NCBI RefSeq assembly: GCF_001677955.1
Contig: NZ_LELA01000058.1
Span: forward strand, 1 to 64,000
DNA: 64,000 bases
Source: Chryseobacterium sp. BGARF1
GTDB lineage: Bacteria > Bacteroidota > Bacteroidia > Flavobacteriales > Weeksellaceae
Reading direction: 5' to 3'
Shown: piece by piece, positions 35,597 through 46,643 of the stretch
Layout: each line of letters begins with the position of its first letter
Numbering within the stretch: position 1 is the stretch's first letter
Translations under genes and position numbers: made by a program
Notes under the pieces: generated by a model
The model's database searches: none
What the model saw: the letters and a program-made list of their open reading frames with translations, nothing else
Told to the model about the DNA's origin: nothing

Positions 35597-36631
35597 ATGC
35601 AGCCCAAACTCAAGTTTCTCGACCGTTATCTCACCCTTTGGATTTTCCTTGCAATGGCAATCGGAGTAGGTTTAGGTTTTTTATTTCCAAATATTTTATC
35701 TGTTACCAACTCGCTTTCGGTTGGAAGTACCAATATTCCGCTGGCAATCGGTTTAATTTTAATGATGTATCCGCCGCTTGCAAAAGTAGATTATTCTCTG
35801 TTGCCAATAGCTTTTAAAGATAAAAAAGTATTATCGCTTTCATTGCTTCTCAATTGGGTTGTAGGTCCCGTTTTAATGTTTATTCTGGCAATTATTTTCC
35901 TAAAAAATGAACCAGATTATATGATTGGCTTAATCTTGATTGGCTTGGCAAGATGCATTGCAATGGTAATTGTCTGGAATGATTTAGCCAAAGGAAACCG
36001 GGAATACGCTGCATTTTTGGTTGCTTTGAACAGTGTGTTTCAAATTTTCTCTTACAGCTTTTTTGTTTGGTTGTTCGTCAACGTTTTACCACAAAAATTA
36101 GGATTGGGAAATTTCAATGTTTCTGTACCGATGAAAGATGTAACAGAAAGTGTTTTGATTTATCTTGGGATTCCTTTTTTAGCAGGATTTTTTTCGCGTT
36201 ATTTTTTAGTAAAATTGAAAGGTGTAGAATGGTACAACCGGAAATTTATACCAAAGATTTCTCCGGTTACTTTGTATGCTCTGTTATTCACCATTGTTTT
36301 GATGTTTGCTTTAAAAGGTGATAAAATTGTAGAGCTTCCGATGGATGTTTTGAAAGTGGCAATTCCTCTTGTTATCTATTTTGTATTGATGTTTTTCGTG
36401 AGTTTTTTCATTAATAAATGGATGAATGTTTCTTATGATAAAAATGCTTCGATATCATTTACGGCTACAGGAAATAATTTTGAATTAGCGATTGCGGTTG
36501 CTATTTCTGTCTTCGGAATTCATTCTGCACAAGCTTTCGTTGGCGTTATAGGCCCTTTGGTAGAAGTTCCGGTTTTGATCTTATTGGTAAAAGCCAGTTT
36601 GTGGTTAAAGAGAAAATTCTATTTAAATTAA
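35597..36631 (+). CDS. acr3: ACR3-family arsenite efflux transporter
   Basis: A 344-residue membrane protein with ten predicted TMs. It has [23 protein letters not shown] (about 115-137, in pieces), holding the conserved Cys, and the C-terminal [20 protein letters not shown] (about 295-314). These are typical ACR3 signatures. It exports As(OH)3 using the proton gradient. It starts five bases after the ArsC-like stop, so the two are cotranscribed. Confidence 0.95.
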   Translation: MQPKLKFLDRYLTLWIFLAMAIGVGLGFLFPNILSVTNSLSVGSTNIPLAIGLILMMYPPLAKVDYSLLPIAFKDKKVLSLSLLLNWVVGPVLMFILAIIFLKNEPDYMIGLILIGLARCIAMVIVWNDLAKGNREYAAFLVALNSVFQIFSYSFFVWLFVNVLPQKLGLGNFNVSVPMKDVTESVLIYLGIPFLAGFFSRYFLVKLKGVEWYNRKFIPKISPVTLYALLFTIVLMFALKGDKIVELPMDVLKVAIPLVIYFVLMFFVSFFINKWMNVSYDKNASISFTATGNNFELAIAVAISVFGIHSAQAFVGVIGPLVEVPVLILLVKASLWLKRKFYLN

Positions 36632-36698
36632 ATTGAAAAAGTAAAGACTTAAGTGTAAAAATCATTATTAGAAATACTTAAATCTATACTAAATTCCG

Positions 36699-36706
36699 TA
36701 TTTTTG
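36699..36706 (+). promoter_or_regulatory. -7 box of glyA
   Basis: TATTTTTG matches TAnnTTTG, 29 bases before the glyA ATG. Confidence 0.55.
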
Positions 36707-36735
36707 GGGTTCAAAATCTAAAAATCTAAGAATAA

Positions 36736-38001
36736 ATGGACATTATTTTTGACCTTATCGAAAAAGAAAGAGAAAGACAATCCCACGGATTAGAGCTTAT
36801 TGCTTCAGAAAACTTTGTTTCTGAAAATGTAATGAAAGCAATGGGAAGTGTATTGACGAATAAATATGCAGAAGGATATCCGGGAAAAAGATATTACGGA
36901 GGTTGTGAAGTAGTAGATGAGGTTGAAACATTGGCAATCGACAGAGCAAAGCAGCTTTTCGGTGTTGATTATGTAAACGTTCAGCCGCATTCTGGTTCTC
37001 AGGCAAATGCTGCAATTTATTTGGCAGTTTTGAAACCTGGAGATAAAATTATGGGGATGGATCTTTCTATGGGAGGTCACCTTACTCACGGTTCTGCAGT
37101 CAACTTTTCAGGAATTCAGTATGACGTAGTTTCTTACGGAGTACAGCAGGAAACAGGTTTGATTGATTACGACCAAATGAGAGAAGTAGCGTTGAGAGAA
37201 AGACCAAAAATGTTAATTGCTGGTTTCTCTGCGTATTCAAGAGATTTAGATTATGCAAAATTCAGAGAGGTTGCAGACGAAATCGGAGCAACACTTTGGG
37301 CAGATATTGCACATCCTGCAGGTTTGGTAGCAAAAGGATTATTAAATTCTCCATTCGAGCACTGTCATGTTGTAACAACAACAACTCACAAGACTTTAAG
37401 AGGTCCAAGAGGAGGAATGATCATGATGGGTAAAGATTTTGAAAATACTTACGGACACAAAACTCCAAAAGGTGATATCAAAATGATGAGCCAGGTTCTT
37501 GATGGAGCTGTTTTCCCAGGAATTCAAGGTGGACCGTTGGAGCATGTAATCGCTGGTAAAGCAATTGCTTTCGGTGAAGCTATCGATGATAAGTTCTTGA
37601 CGTATGCAAAACAAGTTAAATCTAATGCTCAGGCTTTATCAAAAGCGATGGTAGGTTTAGGTTTTGATATTGTAAGTGGCGGAACAGATAATCACTTGAT
37701 GTTGGTTGACCTTAGAAATAAAGGAGTAAACGGAAAAGAAACTGAAAAAGCTTTAGTAAAAGCGGATATTACTTGTAATAAAAACATGGTTCCGTTTGAT
37801 GATAAATCTCCGTTCACTACTTCTGGTATCAGATTAGGAACTGCGGCTATCACGACAAGAGGTCTTAAAGAAAATGATATGAACACCATTGCAGAATTAA
37901 TTTCTGAAGTAGTAGACAATATTAAAAATGAAGAAGTAATTGCAGGTACTAGAAAGAAAGTGAACCAATTAATGGAAGGTAAGGCTTTATTTAATTATTA
38001 A
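36736..38001 (+). CDS. glyA: serine hydroxymethyltransferase
   Basis: PLP enzyme interconverting serine and glycine with tetrahydrofolate, the main source of one-carbon units. The 421 residues show [18 protein letters not shown] (about 21-38), [44 protein letters not shown], and the PLP-lysine motif [15 protein letters not shown] (about 215-229). Length is normal. It has its own promoter and is followed by a hairpin terminator. Confidence 0.98.
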   Translation: MDIIFDLIEKERERQSHGLELIASENFVSENVMKAMGSVLTNKYAEGYPGKRYYGGCEVVDEVETLAIDRAKQLFGVDYVNVQPHSGSQANAAIYLAVLKPGDKIMGMDLSMGGHLTHGSAVNFSGIQYDVVSYGVQQETGLIDYDQMREVALRERPKMLIAGFSAYSRDLDYAKFREVADEIGATLWADIAHPAGLVAKGLLNSPFEHCHVVTTTTHKTLRGPRGGMIMMGKDFENTYGHKTPKGDIKMMSQVLDGAVFPGIQGGPLEHVIAGKAIAFGEAIDDKFLTYAKQVKSNAQALSKAMVGLGFDIVSGGTDNHLMLVDLRNKGVNGKETEKALVKADITCNKNMVPFDDKSPFTTSGIRLGTAAITTRGLKENDMNTIAELISEVVDNIKNEEVIAGTRKKVNQLMEGKALFNY

Positions 38002-38054
38002 GAATTGCTTTTGGCTAATAGCAATTTGCCGTTAGCTTTTCAATATAAAAATAA

Positions 38055-38085
38055 AAAGAGGTGCAAATATTTTGTGCCTCTTTTT
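38055..38085 (+). terminator. terminator after glyA
   Basis: AAAGAGG-TGCAAA and TTTGTG-CCTCTTT pair with one or two mismatches and run into six T residues. Confidence 0.75.
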
Positions 38086-38103
38086 TGCAAATTGTAATTT
38101 TGA

Positions 38104-38148
38104 ACCATCAACCATCAACCATCAACTATCAACTATCAACTATCAACT
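38104..38148. repeat. 7-bp tandem repeats before recX
   Basis: About three CCATCAA and three CTATCAA units in a row, ending a few bases before the recX ATG. It is a sister array to the CTAACAT array upstream of ppk2. Confidence 0.9.
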
Positions 38149-38152
38149 CAAA

Positions 38153-38620
38153 ATGAATTCCGAGAAAAAACTTTTCACCTTTCAAGAAATTAAACTGAAA
38201 CTTGCCAATTATTGTGTGTATCAGGATCGTTGTCATGCTGAGGTTGAGCAAAAAATGCGTGAGTTTGTTTTAATCCCTGAGGCGAAAGAAGAAATTCTTT
38301 TGTTTTTGATGAAAGAAAATTATCTGAACGAAGAAAGATTTACCAGAAGTTATATTCGTGGAAAGTTTTATATAAAAAGTTGGGGTAGAACGAAAATCAA
38401 GATGCATTTAAAACAAAAAGGCATTACTGAAAAACTAATCACGAGCTGTTTCGATGAAATTGACGAGGTTGATTATTTGAATATAATCAATAAGATATAC
38501 GAAAACTACGAGTCGAAATTAAAAGGCTTGATGGAGTATCAAAAAAAGGCAAAAACGATTAAATATCTTCTAAGCAGGGGCTTTGAATACGAATTTATTC
38601 TGCAAGTAATAGAAAATTAA
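38153..38620 (+). CDS. recX: regulatory protein RecX
   Basis: A 155-residue protein of three-helix repeats that inhibits RecA filament growth. Seen are YCVYQDRCHAEVEQKMREF (about 23-41), LMKENYLNEERFTRSYIRGKF (about 53-73), SWGRTKIKMHLKQKGIT and a C-terminal third repeat. I chose ATG 38153 (MNSEKKLF); an upstream in-frame ATG at 38072 would run through the tandem repeat. No recA is adjacent. Confidence 0.9.
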   Translation: MNSEKKLFTFQEIKLKLANYCVYQDRCHAEVEQKMREFVLIPEAKEEILLFLMKENYLNEERFTRSYIRGKFYIKSWGRTKIKMHLKQKGITEKLITSCFDEIDEVDYLNIINKIYENYESKLKGLMEYQKKAKTIKYLLSRGFEYEFILQVIEN

Positions 38621-38934
38621 TATAGACTATAATATATCATTAAATTAGGGGTATTTTATATTGATTTTTTTTATGAAAAAACCAATATATTTGCAAACGA
38701 GATAAAACGAATGATGTTATCTTACTTATTACATTTGTTTTAAGACTTGCCAATGGTTTTGTTTAATGTTTTTGAATGATGTATTAATTTGTTAATATTG
38801 CTATTTTCTTTATTTGATATAATAATTTTTTTCAGTTTTTTTGATTAATTCTAATTAAATTAATATTATAGCAATTTTTTTATAAAAATAATATCATTAT
38901 ATTTGCCAAATAATCGAAAATATCAAAATGTTGA
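38621..38934 (+). promoter_or_regulatory. promoter and leader region of the polysaccharide locus
   Basis: Two plus-strand -7 boxes, both TATATTTG: 38686-38693 (with TTG at 38661-38663 as a possible -33) and 38898-38905. Transcripts from the first have a leader of about 235 nt with a hairpin AAAACGAATG (38704-38713) / CATTTGTTTT (38732-38741), ten pairs including one G-U. No gene is seen; the leader could host antitermination control as in other polysaccharide loci, but no NusG-like gene is present here. Confidence 0.6.
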
Positions 38935-40884
38935 ATGAAAAAGCTTACTGATGCTTTTGCTGCACTGTATAAAGGGGACAATATTGTTAAACTTACAGAT
39001 CTAAGATATATACCGAGATGGATCGTAATTCTTATAGATATTTCTATTGTATTTTTTTCGATATTTCTTTCGTATAAGTTTTTAGATTGGTTACAGGTAC
39101 AGGTCAACTTTCCCAATCGAAGTTTAGAAAAAAGGATATTACTTATTGGGGTTAATTTATTGTTTATGTTTGTTTTTAGAACATATGCAGGTATTGTAAG
39201 GCATTCTACTTTTTTTGATTTGTTTAAGATTCTTTTGTCTTCAGGAAGTACTTTGATAACATTAATGTCTATCAATTTTTGTATAGAGCTAATACTCGGG
39301 AAGTCATTTTATTTATATCCAACTCTATTTCTTTACTTTTTTATTTCAGTTTCACTGATGTTCTTCTTTAGAATGCTCATCAAACAGTTTTTTAATATTT
39401 TAATTGATGTTAAAGGAGCTTCGTCAAAAACCAGAGTTGCAGTAGTGGGGGTAAGTGATCCCTCAGTTTCTTTGGCAAGAGCAATACTTCATAATCCCAA
39501 TTATCCTTATCGCTTAGAGGGATTTGTCACAAAACGATCAGATTCAAACAAGGCGGTTCTGCTGGGAAATAAAATTTATAATAGTGATTATTTTTTTAAA
39601 AATAAAAATCTAATTAAACAGTTTGATGCGCTTTTGATTATCAAAGAAATTATGTCAAAGCAAGAGCTCGAAGAATGGATGTCATTGGCATTAGATCACG
39701 GATTAAAAGTTCTTAAAGCCCCTACATTAAGTAAAATGCGTGATTCAGACTTGGTAGGGGGAATTCGTCAGCTTCAAATTGAGGATTTACTAAACCGAAG
39801 ACCTATTAAAATTGAAAATGAGGATGTTACAAAAAGACATCTTAATAAAAATATTTTAGTGACTGGGGGTGCAGGTTCTATTGGGAGTGAAATTGTACGC
39901 CAAGTGGCTCAGTTCAGCCCTTCACTCATTGTGGTACTTGATCAGGCAGAGTCTCCTTTATACGAACTGGAACTAGAATTGCTTGAAAAATATCCTGAGC
40001 AGAAATTCAAATTTATTCTGGCAGATATTTCTAATTCTTACAGACTCGAAAAAATATTTGAAACCTATCAGTTTTCAATGGTTTATCATGCCGCTGCTTA
40101 CAAACATGTTCCTTTAATAGAAGAAAACCCACATGAAGCTATTTTTGTAAATGTATTGGGAACTAAAAATGTGGCTTTGCTTTCAAAAAAATATAAAGTA
40201 AACCGTTTTGTAATGGTTTCTACAGACAAAGCAGTAAATCCTACCAATGTAATGGGGGCTTCGAAGAGAACAGCCGAACTTTTTGTGCAGTCTTTGCAAA
40301 ATTTAGAAGGCAATACAACGAAATTTATTACAACTCGTTTTGGAAATGTATTAGGCTCCAACGGTTCAGTGATTCCGCATTTTAGAAAGCAGATTGAAAA
40401 AGGAGGACCTATTACCATTACCCATCCCGATATTATCAGGTATTTCATGACAATTCCTGAGGCTTGCGAATTGGTTCTTCAGGCAGGAACAATGGGTGCT
40501 GGAGGAGAAATTTATGTTTTTGATATGGGAGAACCTGTTAAAATTTTAGATTTAGCCAAACGAATGATTAAATTATCTGGTTTTAGACCGGAGATAGATA
40601 TTAAGATCAAATTCATTGGTTTACGACCAAGCGAAAAATTGTATGAAGAGCTACTGAGCGATAATGCGACGACTGTTCCTACTCATCATCAGAAAATTAT
40701 GATTTCTAAAGATCCTTTGATTGGTTTTGATGAAATAGAATTTTTATGTCAACAAGTAATCAAAGCAGCGGTAAAAAGAGACAAGTTGCACGTGGTGAAG
40801 CTTTTAAAAGATATTGTGCCAGAATTTATTAGTAATAACTCAGAATTTGAAGTATTAGATAAAAAGAATCTGGTAGATAATTAA
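38935..40884 (+). CDS. membrane UDP-N-acetylhexosamine 4,6-dehydratase (PglF/WbpM/CapD family)
   Basis: A 649-residue protein: four N-terminal TMs (about 25-155), a CoA-binding-like middle domain, then an SDR domain with NAD motif VTGGAGSIGSEIVRQV (about 306-321). The active-site triad is of the WbpM type, with Met replacing the usual Tyr: STDKAVNPTNVMGASKR (about 434-450). It would convert UDP-GlcNAc to the 4-keto-6-deoxy sugar at the inner membrane, first step to QuiNAc4NAc or related sugars. It heads the polysaccharide locus. Confidence 0.93.
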   Translation: MKKLTDAFAALYKGDNIVKLTDLRYIPRWIVILIDISIVFFSIFLSYKFLDWLQVQVNFPNRSLEKRILLIGVNLLFMFVFRTYAGIVRHSTFFDLFKILLSSGSTLITLMSINFCIELILGKSFYLYPTLFLYFFISVSLMFFFRMLIKQFFNILIDVKGASSKTRVAVVGVSDPSVSLARAILHNPNYPYRLEGFVTKRSDSNKAVLLGNKIYNSDYFFKNKNLIKQFDALLIIKEIMSKQELEEWMSLALDHGLKVLKAPTLSKMRDSDLVGGIRQLQIEDLLNRRPIKIENEDVTKRHLNKNILVTGGAGSIGSEIVRQVAQFSPSLIVVLDQAESPLYELELELLEKYPEQKFKFILADISNSYRLEKIFETYQFSMVYHAAAYKHVPLIEENPHEAIFVNVLGTKNVALLSKKYKVNRFVMVSTDKAVNPTNVMGASKRTAELFVQSLQNLEGNTTKFITTRFGNVLGSNGSVIPHFRKQIEKGGPITITHPDIIRYFMTIPEACELVLQAGTMGAGGEIYVFDMGEPVKILDLAKRMIKLSGFRPEIDIKIKFIGLRPSEKLYEELLSDNATTVPTHHQKIMISKDPLIGFDEIEFLCQQVIKAAVKRDKLHVVKLLKDIVPEFISNNSEFEVLDKKNLVDN

Positions 40885-40950
40885 TTTAAATAAAAAAAAC
40901 TGTTGTTAAGGATAATTAACAGCTAATTCTTAATATAACCCTCAACAAGT

Positions 40951-40980
40951 TTTGTTTGAAAAATAATAATCCTATTTTTG
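40951..40980 (+). promoter_or_regulatory. internal promoter before the wza-like gene
   Basis: TTTG (40951-40954) and TATTTTTG (40973-40980) are separated by 18 bases, the best complete Bacteroidetes -33/-7 pair in the window. It lies 17 bases before the lipoprotein start at 40998. Confidence 0.7.
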
Positions 40981-40997
40981 TGAAAAAATTACCGAAA

Positions 40998-41807
40998 ATG
41001 AATTTTAAAAAATATTTTGTATATAGTGCTTTAGGTCTGGCTGTATTTTCTTGTACACCGAGACAGGACATTAATTACATGCAAGACATTGAAAATATTA
41101 CATTAGATAATTCAATTAAAAACAGCCGTACGACATTACAACCGGGAGATCAGTTGATTATTTCCGTAACGGCAAAAGATTTGGATGTGGTGAGACCATT
41201 TAACCAAAGCTATTCGTCAAGTTCTGAAGTCGTTCGTTATTCAAATCCTAGCTCTAATAGTCTTCCGCAGCCAACACCAGTTGTAGGTCAAACGTATATT
41301 GTAGATACTGATTATAATATCGTATTTCCTCAAATCGGTAAAGTAAACGCTAAAGATGAAAATATAGAGAGTTTTAGATTAAAATTAACGAATCTTGTCG
41401 GTGAATACGTAAAGAATCCTGTTATTGATGCTAGATTGATCAACTTCAAAGTGTCGGTAATGGGTGAAGTTGCCAGACCGGGAGTTTATGTCGTTCCTGA
41501 AGGAAATACTACGGTGCTCGCTGCTTTAGGATTAGCGGGCGATTTGACTACCTATGGTATCCGTAACAATGTTCTTCTTATTAGAACTGTAGATGGGCAA
41601 ATGACACACCATAGAATAAACCTTAACAGTGCTCAGTTTATCAATTCACCTTTTTATTATCTTAAACAGAATGATGTAATCTACATACAGCCTAACGCTA
41701 ACCGAGAAAAAGCAGCTAGGGTAGATCCTAATACAGGATTGTATATATCGGTGGCATCAGTTATTGCTTCTTTGGTTATTGGAGTTTTAGCCCTTACAAA
41801 AAATTAA
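40998..41807 (+). CDS. polysaccharide export outer-membrane lipoprotein (Wza family)
   Basis: About 269 residues from ATG 40998 (MNFKKYFVYSALGLAVFSC), a lipoprotein signal with lipobox VFSC; an in-frame ATG at 40956 lies in the promoter. A Poly_export domain follows (RTTLQPGDQLIISVTAKDLD) and one SLBB domain (VSVMGEVARPGVYVVPEGNTTV), then a C-terminal TM (about 248-267, LYISVASVIASLVIGVLALT). It forms the export channel of the capsule or exopolysaccharide together with the next gene, Wzc. Confidence 0.9.
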   Translation: MNFKKYFVYSALGLAVFSCTPRQDINYMQDIENITLDNSIKNSRTTLQPGDQLIISVTAKDLDVVRPFNQSYSSSSEVVRYSNPSSNSLPQPTPVVGQTYIVDTDYNIVFPQIGKVNAKDENIESFRLKLTNLVGEYVKNPVIDARLINFKVSVMGEVARPGVYVVPEGNTTVLAALGLAGDLTTYGIRNNVLLIRTVDGQMTHHRINLNSAQFINSPFYYLKQNDVIYIQPNANREKAARVDPNTGLYISVASVIASLVIGVLALTKN

Positions 41808-41827
41808 TATAAGAAGAATTCTTTATA

Positions 41828-44203
41828 GTGGATTACAACCAAACACAAGAAGAGTCTCAGGAAGAGTCTTTCAACATCAGAGAAATTTTAAAACCTTATA
41901 TTCATCGTTGGTATTGGTTTATTATAGGAGTAATTATAGCGGTTATTGCTGCATGGTTTTTTTTAAGATACAGTATTCCCGTATACAGTACAGAATCTAC
42001 TTTATTAATTAAGGAAGTAAAAAAATCAGCCTCTTCACAGCCTGAAATGTCGATGATTTCTGAATTGGGAGGCATCGGTGGTATGGGAACCAATTCGGTG
42101 GATAACGAAATTGAGATTCTAAAATCTAAAAAGCTGATGCTTTCTGTAGTAAAAGAGCTCGCATTGGAAACCAGCGTTTATTCTAAGGGAAGTGTTAAAG
42201 AAACAGAGCTTTATCAGGAGTCTTCTCCTTTCTTGGTACGCATTATCAGTGAAAAAAAGAAAGCAAAATATCCCAAAAACGAGGTTACCGCTCAAGTTGT
42301 AGGGAATAAAATTATTATTAAATCTGAAGATTTAAAAAAAGAGATACAGGCACAGTTTAATACAGCGGTCACCATGCCTTTTGGAGTGGTCATGTTTCAG
42401 AAAAATCCAAAATTCAAAGGAAAATCCGATCAAAAAAGCATGTACATCCTGCAGTTTATGTCGGGAATGAACAGAGCCCGATATTATCTAACTCAACTTA
42501 ATGTAAGTCTAGCGCAGAAAGAAGCAACGGTACTGAAGATTTCATTCACTGATCCTGTTCCCGAGAAAGCTGAAAATATTTTGAATCGCTTGGCGGTGAA
42601 TTACAATCGTGAAGCTAATTTGGATAAAAATTCAGAAGCGCAAAAAACGGCTTCTTTTATTGATGAAAGAGTGTCGCTGATCAGCAGAGAGCTTGGAAAT
42701 GTAGAATCGCAGAAAGAAGAATTTAAAGTTAAAAATAATATTGCCGATATTCAGACAGAAGCAGGGCTTTCACTACAGACAGCGGTGGGAAATCGTCAGC
42801 AAGAATTAGAAAACGAAACTCAGCTCGAATTGATCAACAGCTTACTGACATCGGTTAACAGGCAGGGAACTTATCAGGTTTTACCATTAAATGTAGGTCT
42901 TTCAGATCAAAGTATTGCTACGTCTATAGCTGCGTTTAATCAATTGGTGATTGAACGAAACAGATTGCTTGAAAATTCTACGAATGCCAATCCTGTGGTG
43001 CAGGATATTACGAATCAGATCAACAGTATGCGGAGTTCTGTCGTGCAAAGTCTGCAGAAAAACAAATCAGGACTGCAGATTGTAAGAAACACCATTTTAG
43101 GTGAACAAAACAGATTGTCGGGGAAAATTTCTAAAATTCCTGTTCAGGAGAAAATGTTCAGGAGTATTGAAAGACAACAGAACATCAAAGAACAGCTGTA
43201 TTTATTATTACTGCAAAAACGTGAAGAAGCTGCCATTTCTTTAGCAATTGCAGCACCCAAAGCGAGAATTGTTGACGATGCACTAACTAATTCTATACCC
43301 GTTTCTCCTAAAAAAATGATCATTTATGTGGGAGCATTCATTATTGGGTTACTGATTCCTTTTGCGGTTATTTACTTAATAGAATTATTCAACAATAAAG
43401 TTAAAACAAAGCTTGATTTGGAAAAATTGATTGATGAAGCGCCAGTCGTTGGTGAACTTCCATCAGTGCAAAAGGGTGATGCTGAAGTGGTGCAATTAAA
43501 TGATTTGTCTCCTTTGGCTGAAGCATTCAGAATTTTAATTACGAATATTAATTTTATGTTGCCGAAAAACAAAAAAGGAAATGTAGTTCTTGTTACTTCT
43601 ACAGTTAAAGGAGAGGGGAAAACATTTACTTCAGTTAATTTGGCTTTAACATTGGCAACACCTAGAAAAAAGGTACTGATTATTGGTTCAGATATTAGAA
43701 ACCCGCAGCTACAGAGATATAACGAAAGTAGAAAAGGATTAATTGGTCTTTCAGAATTTATGTATGATGACCAAATTAATGTGTCAGAAATTATTCATCC
43801 TACTTCATTCAATCCGTATTGTGATGTGATCTATTCGGGAGTCATTACCCCAAATCCTACAGAATTATTATCTAACGGTAGATATCACGAACTTGTAGAA
43901 AGTTTAAAACCTATGTATGACTATATCATATTAGATAGTGCACCTTTGATGTTGGTAACAGATTCATTCTTAATTGCTGATGTGGCAGATGTTACAGTCT
44001 ATGTTACCCGTTCTGGTTATACAGAAAAAGAACTAACAGGCTTTATCAATAAGCAGGTAAAAGAAAAGAAAATTAAAAATGTAGGAATAGTGTTGAATGA
44101 TGTAAGCAAGATGAACAGTGGCTATGGCTATGGTTACAAATATGGCTATGGCTACAATGCTGATTCTAATGAGCCTTGGTGGAAAAAAATATTTAAATCA
44201 TAA
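41828..44203 (+). CDS. Wzc-like polysaccharide co-polymerase and tyrosine kinase
   Basis: A 791-residue inner-membrane protein starting with GTG. It has a Wzz domain between two TMs (about 33-50 and 498-518) with a long coiled-coil periplasmic part. The cytosolic BY-kinase has Walker [19 protein letters not shown] (about 591-608), Walker A' [12 protein letters not shown] and Walker [12 protein letters not shown]. The C-terminus carries a tyrosine cluster ([13 protein letters not shown]), the autophosphorylation tail. It controls chain length and export. No Wzb-type phosphatase gene is seen nearby. Confidence 0.93.
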   Translation: MDYNQTQEESQEESFNIREILKPYIHRWYWFIIGVIIAVIAAWFFLRYSIPVYSTESTLLIKEVKKSASSQPEMSMISELGGIGGMGTNSVDNEIEILKSKKLMLSVVKELALETSVYSKGSVKETELYQESSPFLVRIISEKKKAKYPKNEVTAQVVGNKIIIKSEDLKKEIQAQFNTAVTMPFGVVMFQKNPKFKGKSDQKSMYILQFMSGMNRARYYLTQLNVSLAQKEATVLKISFTDPVPEKAENILNRLAVNYNREANLDKNSEAQKTASFIDERVSLISRELGNVESQKEEFKVKNNIADIQTEAGLSLQTAVGNRQQELENETQLELINSLLTSVNRQGTYQVLPLNVGLSDQSIATSIAAFNQLVIERNRLLENSTNANPVVQDITNQINSMRSSVVQSLQKNKSGLQIVRNTILGEQNRLSGKISKIPVQEKMFRSIERQQNIKEQLYLLLLQKREEAAISLAIAAPKARIVDDALTNSIPVSPKKMIIYVGAFIIGLLIPFAVIYLIELFNNKVKTKLDLEKLIDEAPVVGELPSVQKGDAEVVQLNDLSPLAEAFRILITNINFMLPKNKKGNVVLVTSTVKGEGKTFTSVNLALTLATPRKKVLIIGSDIRNPQLQRYNESRKGLIGLSEFMYDDQINVSEIIHPTSFNPYCDVIYSGVITPNPTELLSNGRYHELVESLKPMYDYIILDSAPLMLVTDSFLIADVADVTVYVTRSGYTEKELTGFINKQVKEKKIKNVGIVLNDVSKMNSGYGYGYKYGYGYNADSNEPWWKKIFKS

Positions 44204-44205
44204 TA

Positions 44206-45174
44206 ATGAACAAAATTTTAATTAGTGGAGGAGCTGGATTTATTGGTTCAAATCTTTCAGAATATTTTTTAAATAAAGGCTATAATGTTATTTGTTTAGA
44301 CAATTTTGCTACAGGACATCGTCATAATATAGAAGTATTTCTTCAAAATCCAAATTATCAACTTATAGAAGGAGATATTCGTGATTTTCCAACTTGCCAA
44401 AAGGCTGTAGAAGGGGTAGATTATGTATTGCATCAAGCAGCATTAGGGTCTGTTCCCCGTTCTATTAAAGATCCTACAACCAGCAATGATGTGAATGTCT
44501 CTGGTTTTTTAAATATGCTGATTGCGGCACGAGATGCAAACGTTAAAAGATTTGTATATGCAGCATCTTCTTCAACATATGGTGATTCTGAATCTTTACC
44601 GAAGGTGGAAGATGTTATTGGGAAACCTTTATCGCCTTATGCAATTACCAAATATGTTAACGAGCTATACGCAGATGTTTTTAGCAAAACCTATGGTATT
44701 GAATGCATCGGTTTAAGGTATTTCAATGTATTTGGTCGTCGACAAGATCCCAATGGTGCTTACGCGGCAGTTATTCCTTTGTTTGTAAAACAATTGATGA
44801 AGCACGAGTCTCCGAAAATTAATGGAACAGGTGATTACTCACGTGATTTTACCTATATCGACAATGTTATTCAGATGAATGAACGAGCAATGCTGACAGA
44901 TAATTCGGAAGCAATAAATACCGTTTACAATACAGCTGTTGGTGATCGTACAACATTAAATGATTTAGTTGGGTATCTGAAAGAGTATTTAAGTGAATTT
45001 GATAAAAAGATTGCTAATATCGACGTAATATACGGTCCAAACCGTATCGGGGATATTCCACACTCGCTAGCATCTATTGAAAAAGCAAAAACTTTATTAG
45101 GATATGAGCCCACTCATACAATAGATAAAGGGCTGAAAGAAGCCGTAAAATGGTATTGGGAAAACCTTAAATAG
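44206..45174 (+). CDS. UDP-N-acetylglucosamine 4-epimerase-like SDR (WbpP/TviC type)
   Basis: A 322-residue SDR enzyme: NAD motif SGGAGFIGSNLSEYF (about 6-20), then AASSSTYGDSESLPKVED and the catalytic YAITK (Tyr-x3-Lys, about 145-149). Together with the next gene it fits making UDP-GalNAcA-type sugars from UDP-GlcNAc. It starts two bases after wzc, so it is cotranscribed. A GalE function on other UDP-sugars cannot be excluded. Confidence 0.88.
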   Translation: MNKILISGGAGFIGSNLSEYFLNKGYNVICLDNFATGHRHNIEVFLQNPNYQLIEGDIRDFPTCQKAVEGVDYVLHQAALGSVPRSIKDPTTSNDVNVSGFLNMLIAARDANVKRFVYAASSSTYGDSESLPKVEDVIGKPLSPYAITKYVNELYADVFSKTYGIECIGLRYFNVFGRRQDPNGAYAAVIPLFVKQLMKHESPKINGTGDYSRDFTYIDNVIQMNERAMLTDNSEAINTVYNTAVGDRTTLNDLVGYLKEYLSEFDKKIANIDVIYGPNRIGDIPHSLASIEKAKTLLGYEPTHTIDKGLKEAVKWYWENLK

Positions 45175-45240
45175 AAAATAAATATTACAAAATACATTGT
45201 TAAAAATAGAAAACCAATATTGAAAACTCTTTTATAAAAT

Positions 45241-46524
45241 ATGAATACACAACATCAAATTGCAATTATCGGTTTAGGATATGTAGGTTTGCCATTGGCG
45301 AGATTATTTGCTACTAAATACAACACCGTTGGTTTTGATATCAATGAAACACGAATTCATGAATTGAGATCGGGTACTGATAATACTTTAGAGGTTGAAA
45401 ATGAGGTGCTTCAGGCGGTTTTAGTTGATAGTCCTAACGAAGAGAAAGGTTTGTATGTAACCAATCAGTTAGACGAGATCAAAAATTGTAATTATTTCAT
45501 AATTACGGTTCCTACACCAGTTGATAAAAATAACCGCCCCGATTTAACTCCTTTATTTAAAGCAAGCGAAACGGTGGGGAAAGTACTCAAAAAAGGAGAC
45601 ATCATTATCTATGAATCTACTGTTTACCCTGGTGCTACCGAAGAAGACTGTATCCCGGTAGTGGAAAAAACTTCCGGTTTGAAATTCAATGTAGATTTCT
45701 TTGCAGGGTATTCTCCCGAAAGAATTAATCCAGGCGATAAAGAACATACCGTAGAAAAAATATTGAAAGTAACCTCTGGTTCTACTCCTGAAATAGGAAA
45801 AAAAGTAGATGATTTATATAAATCTGTTATCACGGCAGGTACACACTTGGCACCCACTATTAAAGTGGCAGAAGCAGCAAAAGTGATTGAAAACTCTCAA
45901 AGAGATATCAATATTGCATTCGTCAATGAATTAGCTAAAATTTTCAATTTATTGAATATTGATACCCATGCTGTTTTAGAAGCAGCTGGTACAAAATGGA
46001 ACTTTTTGCCATTCAAACCAGGCTTGGTAGGTGGTCATTGTATTGGGGTAGATCCTTATTATTTGGCACAAAAAGCTCAAGAGCATGGATATCATCCGGA
46101 AATAATTTTAGCAGGTCGTCGTTTGAATGATTCTATGGGTGAATATGTGGCATCGCAAGTTGTGAAAACAATGATCAAAAAAGATATCAAAGTAAACGGA
46201 GCTAAAGTATTGAACTTAGGAATTACGTTCAAAGAAAACTGTCCAGATGTTCGTAATACAAAAGCAGTTGATGTTATTAGTGCACTAGAAGATTATTCGA
46301 TGAAGGTTACTACTTTCGACCCTTGGGCAAATCCAGAAGAGGTAATGCATGAATATAATTTAGATTGTAGTTCTGAGCTTGTTGAAGGGACTAAATACGA
46401 TGCTATTATTTTAACTGTTGCGCATAATGAGTTTACAAACTTAGATTTGAATCAATTCTTAATTGAAGGCGGAGTGGTCTATGATGTGAAAGGAATATTA
46501 AAAGATTGTGACAATAGATTATAG
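45241..46524 (+). CDS. UDP-N-acetyl-D-glucosamine/galactosamine 6-dehydrogenase (WbpO/TviB type)
   Basis: A 427-residue nucleotide-sugar dehydrogenase: NAD motif [17 protein letters not shown] (about 8-24), [33 protein letters not shown], and the active-site Cys in [18 protein letters not shown] (about 260-277). It oxidises C6 of a UDP-HexNAc to the uronic acid with two NAD. Pairing with the 4-epimerase suggests a GalNAcA route as in Vi antigen synthesis. It is the first of two such dehydrogenases in the locus. Confidence 0.92.
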   Translation: MNTQHQIAIIGLGYVGLPLARLFATKYNTVGFDINETRIHELRSGTDNTLEVENEVLQAVLVDSPNEEKGLYVTNQLDEIKNCNYFIITVPTPVDKNNRPDLTPLFKASETVGKVLKKGDIIIYESTVYPGATEEDCIPVVEKTSGLKFNVDFFAGYSPERINPGDKEHTVEKILKVTSGSTPEIGKKVDDLYKSVITAGTHLAPTIKVAEAAKVIENSQRDINIAFVNELAKIFNLLNIDTHAVLEAAGTKWNFLPFKPGLVGGHCIGVDPYYLAQKAQEHGYHPEIILAGRRLNDSMGEYVASQVVKTMIKKDIKVNGAKVLNLGITFKENCPDVRNTKAVDVISALEDYSMKVTTFDPWANPEEVMHEYNLDCSSELVEGTKYDAIILTVAHNEFTNLDLNQFLIEGGVVYDVKGILKDCDNRL

Positions 46525-46643
46525 ATTTATATGAATCTAAAGTCAAAATTAATTGTTTTTACAGCTCAAATGACGATTAATTAGCTATGCTTAGATTACA
46601 CATTGTGAAATAGATAAATTATTAATCTCAAAAACTTCTTACT

